A stretch of DNA of 37,952 bases from a virus, in the IMG/VR virus record IMGVR_UViG_3300046461_000020, positions 1 to 37,952 of that record. The stretch is one strand, 5' to 3'. Below, piece after piece: positions 1 to 6,610 of the stretch. Position 1 is the first letter of the stretch, and the number at the start of each line of letters is the position of its first letter. The notes below the pieces were generated by a model that was not told where the DNA came from, did no database searches, and worked only from the letters and a program-made list of their open reading frames with translations. The position numbers were made by a program, and so were the translations under genes.

Positions 1-11
1 TTAGTATTCAC

Positions 12-40
12 TTGACCCACCGTTTAGCAAGTACTAAACT
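12..40 (+). promoter_or_regulatory. Predicted early rightward promoter PR
   Basis: The -35 box TTGACC (12-17) is separated by 17 bp from the -10 box TAAACT (35-40). The predicted start lies near 47, and the Cro-like gene begins at 75. A perfect palindromic operator (22-39) covers the spacer and -10 box. The leftward promoter at 37093-37121 has the same architecture and shares the bases around the -35 box. Predicted from sequence only. Confidence 0.7.
22..39. promoter_or_regulatory. Operator overlapping PR
   Basis: The sequence GTTTAG-CAAGTA-CTAAAC has perfect 6-bp inverted arms separated by 6 bp. It covers the PR spacer and -10 box and, on the other strand, the possible -35 of the repressor promoter. 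The same site appears at 37847-37864 in the duplicated end. It is the best match to the operator consensus in this genome and probably binds repressor, Cro-like protein or both. Confidence 0.7.
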
Positions 41-74
41 GCCTCTAAATCAACCTTCCCCAAGGTGAGGCACT

Positions 75-314
75 GTGGATCTCAAGACATACATCAACAG
101 CGAGCGCGGCACGGCCACGAAACTGGCTGCAGCTATCGGCGTATCGCTTTCCTACCTGTCGCAGATGAGTGACGGTACGTCGGCCGTCAGTCCAAAGCGC
201 TGTGTCGCCATCGAAGAAGCCACGGAAGGATGCGTGACCCGCAAGGATCTGCGTCCTGACGACTGGTCGGACATCTGGCCCGAGCTTCGTTCGGAACAAC
301 CAGCCGCCGCCTGA
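75..314 (+). CDS. Cro/YdaS-like helix-turn-helix regulator
   Basis: A 79-aa protein, probably the Cro counterpart of the leftward repressor. A helix-turn-helix covers about residues 10-48 (KLAAAIGVSLSYLSQMSDG followed by SPKRCVAIEEAT). The C-terminal TRKDLRPDDWSDIWPEL is typical of YdaS/Cro-like phage regulators. The start is GTG, chosen because AAGGTGAGG (62-70) is well placed before it and it is the first start after PR. It should repress PR and PL by binding the GTTTAG-N6-CTAAAC operators. Family assignment is from sequence pattern, and the role is from position opposite the repressor. Confidence 0.85.
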   Translation: MDLKTYINSERGTATKLAAAIGVSLSYLSQMSDGTSAVSPKRCVAIEEATEGCVTRKDLRPDDWSDIWPELRSEQPAAA

Positions 315-394
315 ATCCCCGCAAGCGGTTGCTGTGGAACCAATTATTGAGTTCCTCGCCGCACTGCACAACCATTGAAAATTAGGTACGCCTT

Positions 395-856
395 ATGGGC
401 CTGAGAAAAGCCTACCAGTCGATGATCCGCGCCTTCAACGGTGGTGCGCCGGCAATGGCGGGAGCGCTCGGTATATCCGAAGCGTCGCTACAGAACCGGA
501 TCTACGAAGTGAAGGGCCAGGCGATTCAGACTGAAATGGCCCTCGCCATGCAGCGCCTGTCCGGCACGACGTTCTTTGCGGAAGCCATCGCTGAACAGTC
601 GGGCGGCATGTTCGTGTCTCTGCCCGAAGTCGACGACAACTGCGACAACGAGGAACTGCTCGCCAAGTTCACGCAGATCCTTTCCGACCTCGGCGAGCTG
701 GCTAAGACCCATACCGCGGCCATCGCAGACGGCATCGTCAACGACCGCGAGAAGCACGACCTCGAACAGGTCGCAGCAGCCGCGCACCGGCACATCCAGG
801 AGTTGCTGACGCTGACCTTCCGCATCTATTGCCCCAAGGGCGCGGTGGAGAAGTGA
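395..856 (+). CDS. YmfL/CII-like phage regulatory protein
   Basis: A 153-aa protein, second in the PR operon, where lambdoid phages encode CII. The N-terminal part (about residues 8-60) is helical and fits the YmfL/CII (CP76-like) regulators: FNGGAPAMAGALGISEASLQNRIYEVKG is a helix-turn-helix region. An acidic helical C-terminal half (about 75-140) could mediate oligomerisation. It probably acts in the lysis-lysogeny decision or early transcription. The 80-bp gap before it has no other ORF. No TTGC-N6-TTGC CII site was found nearby, so a CII-type mechanism is not shown. Confidence 0.7.
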   Translation: MGLRKAYQSMIRAFNGGAPAMAGALGISEASLQNRIYEVKGQAIQTEMALAMQRLSGTTFFAEAIAEQSGGMFVSLPEVDDNCDNEELLAKFTQILSDLGELAKTHTAAIADGIVNDREKHDLEQVAAAAHRHIQELLTLTFRIYCPKGAVEK

Positions 857-857
857 C

Positions 858-1580
858 ATGAACTTCTACAAGCGTCACATCGGCGACTACCTGAAGGACA
901 CAGCGCACCTGTCACTGCTCGAGCACGGCGTATACACGCGCCTTCTCGATGTCTATTACACGCGTGAGTCTGGCATCCCTGACGCGCAGGCAGCACGCCT
1001 GATCGGAGCCCGGAGCAAGGACGAATGCGCAGCGCTGAAGGTGGTGCTTGGCGAATTTTTCGAGCTTTACGAAGGTATGTGGGTACAGCACCGCTGCGAA
1101 CGTGAAATCGAAGACGCATCCGCACAAGCGAAGGCAAACCGGGAGAACGGGAAAAAGGGTGGTCGCCCTAAGAAAAATGAAAACCCGAACGAAACCGAAG
1201 TTGAAACCGAATCAAAACCGAACGGAAACCCATTGGGTTCTGATTCGCTAAGCGAAAAAAACCTTAGCCAGACTCCAGACTCCAGACTCCATAAAAACAC
1301 TACGCGCGTACCGCGCTTCGATGCGCAAGCGCATCTTGAATCGATGGGTGTCGAGTCGGTTGTTGCTCGAGACTGGCTTGCGCTCCGGAAAGGCAAGCGG
1401 CTTACCCCGACCGAGACTGCATTCGACGGTGTAAAGGCTGAGGCAGACAAGGCAGGCCTGGACATGAATGACGTCATCCGTACCTGTTGCACGCGCGGTT
1501 GGGCTGGTTTCAAAGCTGAGTGGCTCGAGCGTCCGGTCGGTCGTATGAACGGCCACTCCGACAACAATCCGTTCGCATGA
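858..1580 (+). CDS. DUF1376/YdaU-type replication protein
   Basis: A 240-aa protein in the position of lambda O. The N-terminal DUF1376 domain (about 1-95) opens with MNFYKRHIGDYLKDTAHLS and contains the family's EHGVYTRLLDVYY pattern. It is linked by a charged low-complexity stretch (about 95-150, rich in K, N, E, P, T) to a C-terminal domain (about 155-240). In this family the C-terminal part is thought to help load the helicase, here probably the protein at 2091-3047. The linker DNA carries short repeats and AT-rich sequence and may be the origin. The gene follows its upstream neighbour after one base. Confidence 0.75.
   Translation: MNFYKRHIGDYLKDTAHLSLLEHGVYTRLLDVYYTRESGIPDAQAARLIGARSKDECAALKVVLGEFFELYEGMWVQHRCEREIEDASAQAKANRENGKKGGRPKKNENPNETEVETESKPNGNPLGSDSLSEKNLSQTPDSRLHKNTTRVPRFDAQAHLESMGVESVVARDWLALRKGKRLTPTETAFDGVKAEADKAGLDMNDVIRTCCTRGWAGFKAEWLERPVGRMNGHSDNNPFA
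1192..1290. other. Candidate replication origin inside the DUF1376 gene
   Basis: Three copies of AAACCGAA start at 1192, 1204 and 1215, about one helical turn apart, and a degenerate copy lies just before them. They are followed by the perfect inverted repeat TTCGCT-A-AGCGAA (1244-1256), a run of A, and GCTAAG/CTTAGC arms (1247-1252 and 1263-1268). A tandem (AGACTCC)x3 then covers 1270-1290. The stretch is A-rich compared with its surroundings. Iterons inside the initiator gene are the lambda arrangement, so this is the best origin candidate. It could instead be only low-complexity linker coding sequence. Confidence 0.4.
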
Positions 1581-1584
1581 CGCC

Positions 1585-2100
1585 ATGACTCCGATCCCCC
1601 GCAACTGCGAGCAGCTCATTGCCATGCGTAAAGCCAAGAGTGTTCCTGCGCTTCCGGTGCTGATCTCGCTTGTCGGGCCGCTGGAGTTCACGAATCTCAC
1701 GCTGCTGGCAAATGCGGGCACGCGGTACGAATGGCGCGCCGTATCGGCTTTGGATCTCGAAGTTTTTGCTTCGGTTGCAACACCCTTTCGCCAACTGATT
1801 GAGGTCCTGGTGGACGTCGCTGCCGCGGTGCCCAAGCGCCTGATCCTGACGTTTATCGAAGGACCGCGTATCGACTGCGGAGAAATGCGCACCATCACCG
1901 ATTTCGCATTGTTCGACTGGTTTCCGATGGTCGTCATGCCGGTGCGTGCTGCACCTGAACGCCACATCAAGGCCTGGAACGACGGGAAAGCGCTCGAGCG
2001 GAAATTATGGGCCGAACTCGGGAAAAGCATTCCCATTCCCTACGACAACGCAATGGGTCTGGTTGTCCAGATCGCAAAGGAGAATCAGCAATGCGGGTGA
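1585..2100 (+). CDS. Hypothetical protein between replication genes
   Basis: A 171-aa protein that I do not recognise. It has no membrane segment or clear catalytic motif. The middle (about 25-110) alternates hydrophobic strands and helices, suggesting a compact alpha/beta fold. Near the C-terminus lies a Trp- and Lys-rich stretch (IKAWNDGKALERKLWAELGK). It lies between the DUF1376 gene and the helicase gene, and its stop overlaps the helicase start by 10 bases. A role in replication, such as helicase loading, is possible from position only. Confidence 0.65.
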   Translation: MTPIPRNCEQLIAMRKAKSVPALPVLISLVGPLEFTNLTLLANAGTRYEWRAVSALDLEVFASVATPFRQLIEVLVDVAAAVPKRLILTFIEGPRIDCGEMRTITDFALFDWFPMVVMPVRAAPERHIKAWNDGKALERKLWAELGKSIPIPYDNAMGLVVQIAKENQQCG

Positions 2101-3047
2101 TCCCAGACAACATCAACTGGGCCGAATACGCCAAGGATGAGAACGACGGCCGCGCCGATGTGCGCAAGGCCTCCGAGTTCTTCGACAAGGTGAAGGCCGC
2201 ATTCCACGGAGGCGAGGAATCCGTGACTGGGCTTACGACGCCGTGGCCAAGCGTTGGCGATGACATCAGGTTCCGACCCGGCGAAGTAACGCTGTGGGCC
2301 GGCGTGAATGGACATGGGAAGTCCGGCGTGCTCGGTCAGGTGGTGCTCGGATTTATGGCTCAAGGCGATCGCGTATGCGTTGCTTCGATGGAAATGCCGG
2401 CTGACAAAACGCTGAAGCGGATGTCAAGTCAAGCAGCCGGGCATGCTCGACCTGGAATGCAATACCTCGACTCGTTTGCAGTGTGGACCGATGACCGCCT
2501 ATGGATCTACAACCACATTGGCACTGTGCAGCGCGATCGAATGATGTCTGTATCGCGCTATTGCAACCAGGAATTGAAGGTCGGTCACATAGTGATCGAC
2601 AGCCTCATGAAGTGCGGCATCGCGCCAGACGATTATGCCGGCCAGAAGGCCTTCGTAGATTCGCTGTGCTCGCTCGCTCGAGATACCGGTCTGCACATTC
2701 ACCTGGTGCACCACATCCGCAAAGGCGAGAAGGAAACCAACGCGCCCGACAAGTTCGACATCAAGGGCGCCGGTGAGATCACCGATCTGGTGGACAACGT
2801 TCTGATCGTGCACCGCAACAAGCGCAAGGAAGAAGCGTTGGCCTCCGAGCTGAAGCCGGGCGAGCGCGAGAAGTTCGAAGCCCAGTCCGACACGCTGCTG
2901 ATCTGCGCGAAACAGCGTCATCACACTTGGGAAGGGAAGGTGAAGCTGTGGTTCGACAAGGGAAGCCTGCAATTCACGGATCAGCGCGATTCATTGCTGC
3001 ATCTCGATCTCGAGAAAAATCAGTGGAGAGCGGTATGGAGCCGTTGA
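2091..3047 (+). CDS. DnaB-like replicative helicase (RecA-fold ATPase)
   Basis: A 318-aa protein with one RecA-fold helicase core. Walker A is GVNGHGKS (71-78), Walker B is HIVIDS with Asp170, and a DnaB-type motif IKGAGEITDLVDNVLIVHR lies at about 224-242. It lacks the N-terminal DnaB domain and any primase domain. It probably unwinds DNA at the phage fork and may recruit host primase. I chose ATG 2091, preceded by AAAGGAGA, rather than the upstream in-frame ATG at 2007, which lies well inside the preceding gene. The reading frame overlaps the end of that gene by 10 bases, indicating translational coupling. Confidence 0.85.
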   Translation: MRVIPDNINWAEYAKDENDGRADVRKASEFFDKVKAAFHGGEESVTGLTTPWPSVGDDIRFRPGEVTLWAGVNGHGKSGVLGQVVLGFMAQGDRVCVASMEMPADKTLKRMSSQAAGHARPGMQYLDSFAVWTDDRLWIYNHIGTVQRDRMMSVSRYCNQELKVGHIVIDSLMKCGIAPDDYAGQKAFVDSLCSLARDTGLHIHLVHHIRKGEKETNAPDKFDIKGAGEITDLVDNVLIVHRNKRKEEALASELKPGEREKFEAQSDTLLICAKQRHHTWEGKVKLWFDKGSLQFTDQRDSLLHLDLEKNQWRAVWSR

Positions 3048-3099
3048 CCGCCACCACTACGCCCGCGCGCGAGGTTTCTGCAGGCCCTAAGGAGCAGAC

Positions 3100-3588
3100 A
3101 TGCTGATCGCAATCGACCCAGGTATCCGCGGCGCTATCGCCTTCTTCGGCCCCGGCGACCGCATCGCAGTCCACGACATGCCGACGCGCGCCAAGCCGGG
3201 CAACACGAAGATCCGCAACGAGATCGACCCGAAGGCATTGCAGGCGCTGCTACGCCGCTTTGCGCCGGCCGATGAAAAGGGCCTCGTGGTCATGGAGAAC
3301 CTCAACACGTTCGCCGGCGGCAGCGTTCAGACGATGGGCTCGCTTGAGGCGACGAAAGCCGTCATCTGCACCGTGTGTGAGTTGAGCGGCTTCGACATGG
3401 CGTTCGTCTCGCCGAAGACATGGCAGGGCTTCTACGGCATCAAGCGCACGACGGCGAGCGACACCAAGACGCAGAGCCTGAAGCTTGCGCGCGAGCTGTT
3501 CGGCATGGAGTACTGCCCGCTGCAGAAGCACGACGGCCGGGCTGACGCGCTGCTGATCGGGCGCTATGGGCAGAGGCACTTCGCATGA
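3100..3588 (+). CDS. RuvC-like Holliday junction resolvase
   Basis: A 162-aa RNase H-fold nuclease. The first strand carries IDPG with Asp6. The second acidic position is Glu66 in VVMENL. The C-terminal helix carries KHDGRADALLIGRYG with His144, Asp145 and Asp149. This set matches the RuvC active site. It would resolve branched intermediates of replication and recombination, possibly before packaging. AAGGAGCAGA lies just before ATG 3100. The next gene overlaps by four bases (ATGA). Confidence 0.85.
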   Translation: MLIAIDPGIRGAIAFFGPGDRIAVHDMPTRAKPGNTKIRNEIDPKALQALLRRFAPADEKGLVVMENLNTFAGGSVQTMGSLEATKAVICTVCELSGFDMAFVSPKTWQGFYGIKRTTASDTKTQSLKLARELFGMEYCPLQKHDGRADALLIGRYGQRHFA

Positions 3589-3854
3589 TTTCTTTCTCTC
3601 AACCGAGCCGCCCGGATCGCTGCGAGCTATGCCATTGGGTCGCTACAGAGACGCGCTACCTACCTCCTCCGCCCGGGAGCATCCGGACATGGAATCCCAC
3701 GAGTAGCTGTAGCTACGCTCCGTCAACGGAATCGACTTCGGTGCTTGTCTGTAAGCGTATGCCGCCGTCCGCGAATGAAGAGGGGCGCGGCGTATCACCG
3801 AGTGTTTGGGCGGGCGATTACTGCGGCGAGTTCAAGGAAAAGGAGTGCGCCTGA
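3585..3854 (+). CDS. Small Cys-containing phage protein, possible zinc ribbon
   Basis: An 89-aa protein with CELC at residues 13-16, a further VCKRMPPS segment and a C-terminal WAGDYCGEFK. This layout (a CxxC, then CxR-P-P, then W-x-x-CGEF) recurs in small phage proteins that probably bind one zinc ion. The function is unknown. It is ATGA-coupled to the resolvase gene and TGATG-coupled to the next gene. The N-terminal region is Pro/Ser-rich and probably disordered. Confidence 0.6.
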   Translation: MISFSQPSRPDRCELCHWVATETRYLPPPPGSIRTWNPTSSCSYAPSTESTSVLVCKRMPPSANEEGRGVSPSVWAGDYCGEFKEKECA

Positions 3855-4096
3855 TGGCCTCAATCCTCCAGCTCGCCGGCATGCTCCCGCGCGACCCGCA
3901 GTTCCGCGAATGGGCCGCCTCGCACGCCGAGGTCGAGCCGCTCACGGTCGACGAAGCAGCAGAGTTCATCCGCGTCGTCTGCCAGATCACATCGCGCCGC
4001 GCGCTTGCGACCGACAAGGATGCAGAGGCGCGGTTTCATCAGTTCCTGCGCAAACCCTACGCCGCATGGCGTGCTCAACACTTGGAGGCGGCATGA
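3854..4096 (+). CDS. Small hypothetical early protein
   Basis: An 80-aa, probably all-helical protein with the pattern FREWAASH...VDEAAEFIRVVCQITSRRALATDKDAEARFHQFLRKPYAAW, reminiscent of small replication-region proteins of other phages whose role is unknown. I chose ATG 3854, whose A is the last base of the preceding TGA and which follows AAGGAGTG (3839-3846). A longer in-frame version from 3806 would have a weaker start. The next gene overlaps by four bases. Confidence 0.7.
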   Translation: MASILQLAGMLPRDPQFREWAASHAEVEPLTVDEAAEFIRVVCQITSRRALATDKDAEARFHQFLRKPYAAWRAQHLEAA

Positions 4097-4314
4097 GAAG
4101 CTTTCCCATCCTTTCTATCGGCGCAGCACTGGGCGCTTCGATGATGCGCATGCGTCCGCTTGGCTTCGGTCGGGCTCGTGTGCGCTCGTCGAAATATCAG
4201 CCGCACCAGGGCGCCAAAGAGCGCGAGCGCGCGCGGCGCTGCTACATGGTCGGCGGAATCATGCATCAGATGAGCAAGCGGCAGTACGAAGCCTACTTCC
4301 GCGAGGTCGCCTGA
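4093..4314 (+). CDS. Small basic hypothetical protein
   Basis: A 73-aa, Arg/Lys- and Met-rich protein that I do not recognise. A short hydrophobic N-terminus (FPILSIGAALGASMM) is followed by a basic stretch (RARVRSSKYQPHQGAKERERARRCYM) and a short helix (MSKRQYEAYFREV). It is accepted because it has a GGAGG site, starts by ATGA overlap with the previous gene and fits the gapless operon. The basic middle could bind nucleic acid. Confidence 0.55.
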   Translation: MRSFPILSIGAALGASMMRMRPLGFGRARVRSSKYQPHQGAKERERARRCYMVGGIMHQMSKRQYEAYFREVA

Positions 4315-4316
4315 TC

Positions 4317-4505
4317 ATGTGCGCCGCCAACCCCACCGAATCCCTCGCCATCGCCCGCGCTCGCCTGACGCCCGAGCAGTGGGCGAAGTTTGAGGCGGAT
4401 TTTGGGCACTTCTGCGATTACAGCGGATTCAACGAGGACCCATTCAACCGAAATTTCGGATGGGCTTGGGCCAAGTGGGCCTATCTCTGCGGGAAGGGGC
4501 TGTGA
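4317..4505 (+). CDS. Small hypothetical early protein
   Basis: A 62-aa acidic and aromatic protein. LTPEQWAKFEADFGHFCDYSGF resembles short helix-loop proteins of phage early operons, and it ends WAKWAYLCGKGL. No function is assigned. ATG 4317 is two bases after the preceding stop, and the TGA at 4503-4505 is joined to the next ATG as TGATG. Longer upstream extensions in this frame overlap two other genes and are rejected. Confidence 0.6.
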   Translation: MCAANPTESLAIARARLTPEQWAKFEADFGHFCDYSGFNEDPFNRNFGWAWAKWAYLCGKGL

Positions 4506-4702
4506 TGCCGCTGCCGACATTCAAACCCATGAACGGTCGCCCGGATCGGATGCGCCTGAACTGCGAGACACCCGAAGCGCAGTCAGTGAGCGGCACGCGC
4601 GGCGGTAAAGCCAAGCTCGATGCAAACCAGATCGAGGCGTTGTGGGATGAGGTTCAGGCTCACCGCGCAGCGACGTTCAAATGGATTCAGGAGGAAGCAT
4701 GA
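4505..4702 (+). CDS. Small hypothetical early protein
   Basis: A 65-aa protein without recognised domains. The first 35 residues are polar. The last 25 (AKLDANQIEALWDEVQAHRAATFKWI) should form a helix. It is coupled to both neighbours, with TGATG upstream and ATGA downstream. Its reality rests mainly on this tight packing. Confidence 0.55.
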   Translation: MPLPTFKPMNGRPDRMRLNCETPEAQSVSGTRGGKAKLDANQIEALWDEVQAHRAATFKWIQEEA

Positions 4703-5016
4703 AGCTCTGCAAGGACTGCAAGCACTACGCATCTCCGACTCATCCGCTCTCGCAGATGACTGGCGCGCCTTACTACGCACATCCGATGTGCTCCCATCCC
4801 CTAGCGGAACGCAGCGTGGTAGATGGGACACTCCAGACGGCTTGCATCATCGCACGCGGAGCAGGCCAAGCAACGGATCGTTCCGTTTGCTGGCCCGATG
4901 CGAAGTTGTTCGAAGAAGCGCCGCCGCCTGAGCCGCCACCTGAGCCGAAGCCCGCGCCTGTGTACGCCATTCCGGTCGAGCAAAGCACGTCGTTCTGGCG
5001 CCGTATCTTCGGCTGA
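4699..5016 (+). CDS. Small zinc-ribbon-like protein with Pro-rich tail
   Basis: A 105-aa protein. The N-terminus has KDCKHYA with Cys4 and Cys7, then PMCSHP (Cys31) and further Cys at about 49 and 64, the pattern of a phage zinc ribbon. Residues about 75-90 are Pro/Glu repeats (PPPEPPPEPKPAP), followed by a short hydrophobic end (FWRRIFG). A GGAGG site precedes ATG 4699, which overlaps the previous stop. Function unknown. Confidence 0.6.
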   Translation: MKLCKDCKHYASPTHPLSQMTGAPYYAHPMCSHPLAERSVVDGTLQTACIIARGAGQATDRSVCWPDAKLFEEAPPPEPPPEPKPAPVYAIPVEQSTSFWRRIFG

Positions 5017-5086
5017 GCACCACGCCACGCCGACGCGAACTCGGCCGCTGGACCCTGCGCTACGGGCACGAACAACGGGGATTGAC

Positions 5087-5491
5087 ATGGATCGAATCGA
5101 CGAACTGCTGTTGGACTGGTACGAGTGGCAGGCAGGCTACACGCCGAACCTCGGCCATGGTGGCGCTGACCCTGCCTGCCGCGACTTCCGCATCAGTCGT
5201 CAATGGATGGATTACGACGACCTCGACGCCGAAGTCGAAATGAACCTGCGCGCGTCGGTCGGCAAGGTGATTGAGCCGATGATCCTCAAGCTCGACATGC
5301 GCAGCCGCCTGGCGATCAACACGGCAATGCGCAACTTCGGCGCTGGTGCATCGGTCTGGGTCAACCCGCGGCACGCCGAGACCCAGGACGAGGACTACGA
5401 GCGCGCCAAGGCGATTCTGTGCCCGCAGATGGTTTTAGCAGGATTGCTCGAACGTAGCTCTTGTAAACCCGTTGAAGTTATGGCAGATTAG
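5087..5491 (+). CDS. Last gene of the early right operon; candidate late regulator
   Basis: A 134-aa helical protein opening MDRIDELLLDWYEWQAGY. It contains CRDFRISRQWMDYDDLDAEVEMNLR, a pattern I associate with prophage proteins of beta-proteobacteria that close the early operon. It lies 70 bp after its neighbour and directly before a terminator and the late leader, the place held by antiterminator Q in lambda or gene 23 in P22. A late antiterminator or activator role is inference from position. No zinc finger is visible. The start ATG 5087 has only weak Shine-Dalgarno pairing (ACGGGGA). Confidence 0.6.
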   Translation: MDRIDELLLDWYEWQAGYTPNLGHGGADPACRDFRISRQWMDYDDLDAEVEMNLRASVGKVIEPMILKLDMRSRLAINTAMRNFGAGASVWVNPRHAETQDEDYERAKAILCPQMVLAGLLERSSCKPVEVMAD

Positions 5492-5525
5492 CGCCCGTGG
5501 GGGATAGTTGCCTCCAAAATTTCCC

Positions 5526-5558
5526 AAGCCCCACCCGGTTCGCCGCGCGGGGCTTTTT
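5526..5558 (+). terminator. Intrinsic terminator after early operon
   Basis: AAGCCCC (5526-5532) pairs perfectly with GGGGCTT (5549-5555) around a 16-nt loop and is followed by a T run to 5558. It ends the early right operon or, by analogy with lambda tR', blocks late transcription until antitermination. Confidence 0.85.
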
Positions 5559-5596
5559 GCTTTCACGCATGGCGATTGATGAGCTTCGTGCTCCAG

Positions 5597-5705
5597 TCCC
5601 AAGAGACCGGTATCCATAGCTTGGGAGGCTAGACCGGTATCAGTCGCCAGTCGTGAGAGCGAAGATTGACCTCCTACGTGGCGGCGCAGATTCAAAATCT
5701 GCCGC
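5597..5705 (+). other. Structured non-coding late leader
   Basis: The gene-free stretch 5492-5845 holds, after the terminator, a hairpin TCCCAAG/CTTGGGA (5597-5603 and 5620-5626). Its loop contains AGACCGGTATC, and a second copy of that 11-mer follows at 5631-5641. A second strong hairpin, GCAGATT-CAA-AATCTGC, lies at 5686-5702. No credible ORF covers this part. It may be a cis-acting antitermination RNA (put- or qut-like), a packaging site or a small RNA. All three are inference. Confidence 0.45.
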
Positions 5706-5845
5706 TCTTTCCTATCAACCGCCTTCCGCAAGCGCATGAGTGCGATAACCGGCGCAGCTTCGGGGTTCGTGGAAGGTCGGTCTCCGCTGGCTTGCCAGAA
5801 CTCTACCGACCGGCTGCCGAAGCACCCTCAACTCTGGAGCACACC

Positions 5846-6235
5846 ATGAGCGATCCGATCGCACAAGCAGCAGAAGCACTGAGCGCAGCGCCTGTCACGG
5901 GCAACGTGCTGGTCAACGAAACGCCGGTTGTCGCCGCGCCGGTTGTGGAGGCTGGCACGGCCGATATGGGGGAGTCGCAGACATCATCGCAAGCGCCTGC
6001 ATCGCCCCAACCCTCATCTTCGGAGCCCCAATCGTTGGTGTCGGCGTCGGAGCAATCGGCTGCTGCATCTGGCTCGCTGGCCACTGCGCAGGATTCTGGT
6101 GAACTCCCGCGCGAATCGCACCTGATGCTGCTCGAAGCGAAGTTCGCCAATGCGCTCGCGAAGCTGCGCAACGCAGAGCGCGTGTCCGTTGACGAACTCG
6201 AAGCGATCTACGTGCACATCAAGGCGGTCATCTAA
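5846..6235 (+). CDS. Hypothetical protein before terminase
   Basis: A 129-aa acidic protein. Residues about 1-95 are Ala/Ser/Val/Glu-rich and probably disordered. The C-terminal 40 residues form an amphipathic helical region (LMLLEAKFANALAKLRNAER...LEAIYVHIKAVI). It is the first gene of the late region, three bases before the small terminase gene. I chose ATG 5846, preceded by CTGGAG, because an extension to 5666 would translate the structured leader. Function unknown. Confidence 0.6.
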   Translation: MSDPIAQAAEALSAAPVTGNVLVNETPVVAAPVVEAGTADMGESQTSSQAPASPQPSSSEPQSLVSASEQSAAASGSLATAQDSGELPRESHLMLLEAKFANALAKLRNAERVSVDELEAIYVHIKAVI

Positions 6236-6238
6236 GCC

Positions 6239-6610
6239 ATGGCCCGTCCGTCGAAGTACAAGCCCGAGTACGCCGAACTGGCGATGAACTATTGCCTGCT
6301 CGGGGCGACGGACGCTGAAGTCGCCGCATTCCTCGGTGTTGGCCTGAGGACGGTCGGAGACTGGAAGCTCGCCCACGAGGACTTCGCCGAGGCGATGAGC
6401 ACCGGCAAGGACAAGGCAGACGCGAAGGTCGTCGGCGCACTCTACAAGAACGCGACCGGCGGCAACGTCACCGCACAGATCTTCTGGCTTAAGAACCGCC
6501 GGAAAGAGGACTGGCGGGACAAGATCGACCATGAGGTTGGCGGCAAGGACGGCGCGCCGATCCAGTACCAGGCAGTCGAGCGCAAGATCATCGATCCGAA
6601 AGCGCAATGA
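6239..6610 (+). CDS. Terminase small subunit
   Basis: A 123-aa DNA-packaging recognition protein. The N-terminal segment KYKPEYAELAMNYCLLGATDAEVAAFLGVGLRTVGDWKLAHEDF is a typical small-terminase helix-turn-helix. NVTAQIFWLKNRRKEDWRDK is the common C-terminal motif of this family. It recognises the packaging initiation site and regulates the large subunit, whose gene overlaps it by four bases (ATGA). In headful phages the pac site often lies within this gene. No site could be identified by eye. Confidence 0.9.
   Translation: MARPSKYKPEYAELAMNYCLLGATDAEVAAFLGVGLRTVGDWKLAHEDFAEAMSTGKDKADAKVVGALYKNATGGNVTAQIFWLKNRRKEDWRDKIDHEVGGKDGAPIQYQAVERKIIDPKAQ

Larger units (their letters stand above)
1..127. 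repeat. Terminal direct repeat, left copy (circular overlap)
   Basis: These 127 bases are identical to positions 37826-37952. The repeat cuts through the Cro-like gene and its promoter and has no structure of its own. An exact 127-base overlap is typical of a circular contig from a k=127 assembly. The most economical reading is a circular or circularly permuted genome of 37,825 bp. Confidence 0.95.

Noticed and set aside
1-127. Direct terminal repeats as the true ends of the virion DNA
   Set aside because: The length equals a common assembler k-mer, the repeat cuts the Cro-like gene and its promoter, and the packaging genes are of headful type.
75-314. Toxin-antitoxin pair because YdaS-like proteins are sometimes called toxins or antitoxins
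   Set aside because: The gene lies opposite a repressor at paired operators, and the next gene is a YmfL/CII-like regulator, so a Cro role is more economical.
3035-3106. A 23-aa ORF bridging helicase and resolvase genes
   Set aside because: It overlaps the helicase end and the resolvase start, has low-complexity Thr/Pro content and only a weak ribosome site. Evidence was too thin to list it as a gene.
5686-5710. T-arm-like hairpin (GCAGA, TTCAAAA, TCTGC) suggesting a tRNA
   Set aside because: No matching acceptor and anticodon arms can be drawn upstream at the required distances. It is kept as a plain hairpin of the leader.
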